Assembly: GCA_002337125.1 (NCBI GenBank)
Contig: DDFJ01000001.1
Location: forward strand, 124,001-188,000
Origin: Chitinophagaceae bacterium UBA1931
Lineage (GTDB): Bacteria; Bacteroidota; Bacteroidia; Chitinophagales; Chitinophagaceae
Length of the DNA stretch: 64,000 bases
Direction: 5' to 3'
Below, one piece after another: positions 62,251 to 64,000 of this stretch. The notes under the pieces were generated by a model that saw only the letters and a list, made by a program, of their open reading frames with translations, had not been told where the DNA came from and searched no databases. The first letter of the stretch is position 1. Every line of letters starts with the position of its first letter. The position numbers and the translations under genes are program-made.

Positions 62251-63714
62251 ATGCTTTTTAATTCAATTGAGTTTGCAATTTTTTTACCAATCGTTTTTAT
62301 TTTATACTGGTGTTTGAAGAAAAGAACAAAAGCTCAGAATTTACTTCTCCTGTTGTCGAGCTATTTTTTTTACGCATGTTGGGATTGGCGTTTTTTGTTT
62401 TTGTTAATGTTCTCTACACTATTGGACTTTTATACCGGTCTTAAAATGGCGGATGCCGGTAATCAAAAAAGCAAAAGGTTTTGGTTTTGGTTAAGTGTAA
62501 CAGTGAATGTTGGTTTTCTGGGCGTATTTAAGTACTATAATTTCTTTGCAGAAAATTTTGCAGTATTTGTTTCCGGTTTTGGTTTAAAGGTAAACCCATG
62601 GACATTAAGTGTTATTCTTCCCGTTGGTATTTCCTTTTACACATTTCACGGACTTTCCTATGTTATTGATATATACAAAAACAGAATTAAAGCCGAAGCA
62701 AACTTTATTGATTATGCTGTGTTTGTCAGCTTTTTTCCGTTGCTGGTTGCGGGTCCAATAGAAAGAGCAACACACTTGTTACCACAAATCAAAGCAAAAC
62801 GGACTTTTGATTATGCTAAAGCCGTAGAAGGAATGAGGCAGATATTATGGGGGCTTTTCAAAAAAATTGTGATTGCTGATAATTGTGCTGATTTTGCAAA
62901 CATTGTATTTAATCACCACCCTTCGTCTGATTTATCTGGAAGCACACTTTTCCTTGGAGCAATATTCTTTTCCTTTCAGATTTATGGTGATTTTTCAGGA
63001 TACTCTGATATAGCTTTAGGCACAGCAAAGTTATTTGGCATTGACTTGTTAAGAAATTTTGCATTCCCTTATTTTTCCAGAGATATTGCCGAGTTCTGGC
63101 GACGCTGGCATATTTCACTATCCTCATGGTTTAAAGATTACTTATATATTCCGTTAGGTGGAAGTAAAGGCGGTATATGGATGAAGATCAGAAACACATT
63201 CATAATTTTCCTGGTTAGTGGTTTCTGGCATGGAGCCAACTGGACATTTATCGTTTGGGGAGCTTTAAATGCACTTTATTTTTTACCATTACTCCTGACT
63301 AACAAGAACCGGAATAACCTGGAAACAGTAGCACAAGGGAAAATGCTGCCGTCGTTGAAAGAATTAACGGCTGTGCTTGTAACTTTTGGTTTGACTGTTT
63401 TTGCATGGATATTTTTCAGAGCTAATAACATTGAACATGCTGTTAGTTACATTTCAGGAATCGTTTCACGTTCTTTGTTTACACTGCCTAAAGGAACCGA
63501 TTTTACAGGTGCAGTGCTACATCCGTTTACAATGATTGGATTAATTGCTTTGTTCATGCTTATCGAATGGTTAGGCAGGGAAAGCCAGTTCGCTATTCAG
63601 AATCTTAACGGAAGGTTGAATAAACCCGCAAGATATCTGTTTTATTATGCAATAATATTTTGCCTTCTTTGGTTTGGCGGAAAGGAACAACAGTTTATTT
63701 ATTTTCAATTCTGA
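62251..63714 (+). CDS. MBOAT family O-acyltransferase (AlgI-like)
   Basis: 487 residues from the ATG at 62251 (MLFNSIEFAIFLPIVFILYW, the standard start of this family). About ten TM helices. The motifs WRRWHISLSSWFKDYLYIPLGG near 310-331 and SGFWHGANWTFIVWG near 349-363 are those of AlgI/DltB-type acyltransferases, with the catalytic histidine in FWHG. It moves an acyl group across the membrane to an extracellular glycan. The next gene, 3 nt on, looks like its periplasmic SGNH partner. No other alginate or cellulose gene is in view. Confidence 0.92.
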   Translation: MLFNSIEFAIFLPIVFILYWCLKKRTKAQNLLLLLSSYFFYACWDWRFLFLLMFSTLLDFYTGLKMADAGNQKSKRFWFWLSVTVNVGFLGVFKYYNFFAENFAVFVSGFGLKVNPWTLSVILPVGISFYTFHGLSYVIDIYKNRIKAEANFIDYAVFVSFFPLLVAGPIERATHLLPQIKAKRTFDYAKAVEGMRQILWGLFKKIVIADNCADFANIVFNHHPSSDLSGSTLFLGAIFFSFQIYGDFSGYSDIALGTAKLFGIDLLRNFAFPYFSRDIAEFWRRWHISLSSWFKDYLYIPLGGSKGGIWMKIRNTFIIFLVSGFWHGANWTFIVWGALNALYFLPLLLTNKNRNNLETVAQGKMLPSLKELTAVLVTFGLTVFAWIFFRANNIEHAVSYISGIVSRSLFTLPKGTDFTGAVLHPFTMIGLIALFMLIEWLGRESQFAIQNLNGRLNKPARYLFYYAIIFCLLWFGGKEQQFIYFQF

Positions 63715-63717
63715 GAG

Positions 63718-64000
63718 ATGCAAAGATTTATTCAGCAGTTAAGTATTTTTTCTTCAGTTATCATAGTGGTTGTAATTGTCTTTTTTTTACATTACGGCTA
63801 TCCGCCGCCAAAATTATCATCAAGTATTTCCTTTAATGCAAAGATGCTTTTTGTAAAAGAAAAACACTTCGATAGTGTTGATGTTTTAGTTGTGGGGTCT
63901 TCAATGAGTCTGAATAATGTTAATACAGAATCCGTAACTCAGCATTTTGGGAAAGCATATTTAAACTTGTCATCATGGGGACAAAATTTAGAAGAAGATT
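63718..64000 (+). CDS. Membrane-anchored SGNH-like partner of the MBOAT acyltransferase, 3' end missing
   Basis: 94 residues are visible; the frame is open to the window edge. An N-terminal TM helix (about 10-26) leads to a domain starting with DVLVVGSSMSLNNVNTESV, where GSSMS resembles block I of SGNH/AlgJ-type esterases and acyltransferases, and YLNLSSWGQN fits a following segment. The ATG is 3 nt after the MBOAT stop, the usual arrangement of an AlgI-AlgJ type pair. Catalytic Asp/His lie outside the window. Confidence 0.65.
   Translation, partial: MQRFIQQLSIFSSVIIVVVIVFFLHYGYPPPKLSSSISFNAKMLFVKEKHFDSVDVLVVGSSMSLNNVNTESVTQHFGKAYLNLSSWGQNLEED

Overview
The window is AT-rich chromosomal DNA from a member of the Bacteroidota, most likely family Chitinophagaceae. 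The main signs are a TonB-dependent receptor with an N-terminal carboxypeptidase-regulatory-like domain, a type IX secretion (T9SS) plug protein, a 2058-residue cargo protein with a T9SS sorting tail, a NamZ/DUF1343 enzyme, propeller/Y_Y_Y sensor kinases, and many promoters of the Bacteroidota form TTTG-N19-21-TAnnTTTG instead of sigma70 boxes. The genus cannot be fixed from sequence alone. No integrase, transposase, prophage, CRISPR array, rRNA or tRNA was seen.

Bases 1-31,000 are mainly housekeeping. They hold a sterol-desaturase-type membrane enzyme (cut by the left edge), metZ-like sulfhydrylase, an SDR, fhs, and a reverse-strand run purC / beta-propeller lactonase / ridA / threonine dehydratase in which the last two overlap. 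A TonB receptor and FAS1 lipoprotein pair follows, then a GlmU-like enzyme / tpiA / hemerythrin operon, sua5 with a Kir-type K+ channel, and a Wzx flippase with a GT4 glycosyltransferase. Next come M20 hydrolase / GNAT / acyl-CoA-binding protein, a repeat-bearing lipoprotein, another SDR, lepA, a transthyretin/C2-like small protein, a frameshifted GIY-YIG gene inside an inverted repeat, and a fructose-6-phosphate aldolase-type transaldolase. The small SRP RNA (ffs) lies at 30,355-30,449 on the minus strand.

Bases 30,500-35,100 carry the T9SS plug protein, a LolC/E-FtsX-type permease, a half-length TSUP transporter, inorganic pyrophosphatase and a 2-Cys peroxiredoxin with a textbook promoter that corrects its start.

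Bases 35,091-54,239 are the least explained part, all on the minus strand. Seven consecutive genes with export signals and 5-51 nt gaps include a PD40 beta-propeller protein, a signal-peptide-bearing Hcp-fold protein, two adjacent paralogues of unknown family and two further unknown exported proteins. Upstream are the giant T9SS cargo protein with five 83-residue repeats, a beta-helix protein, and a LuxR-type response regulator with a propeller sensor kinase. A CCCC-A5/6-GGGG palindrome abuts the -33 element of both the seven-gene operon promoter and the beta-helix gene promoter, with a degenerate copy upstream of the kinase. This suggests one regulon.

Bases 54,387-64,000 hold a second, divergent two-component pair (TPR kinase plus LuxR regulator), NamZ, an FKBP/SlyD isomerase, a CPBP membrane protease, pepT, and an MBOAT acyltransferase followed by the start of a probable SGNH-like partner cut by the right edge.
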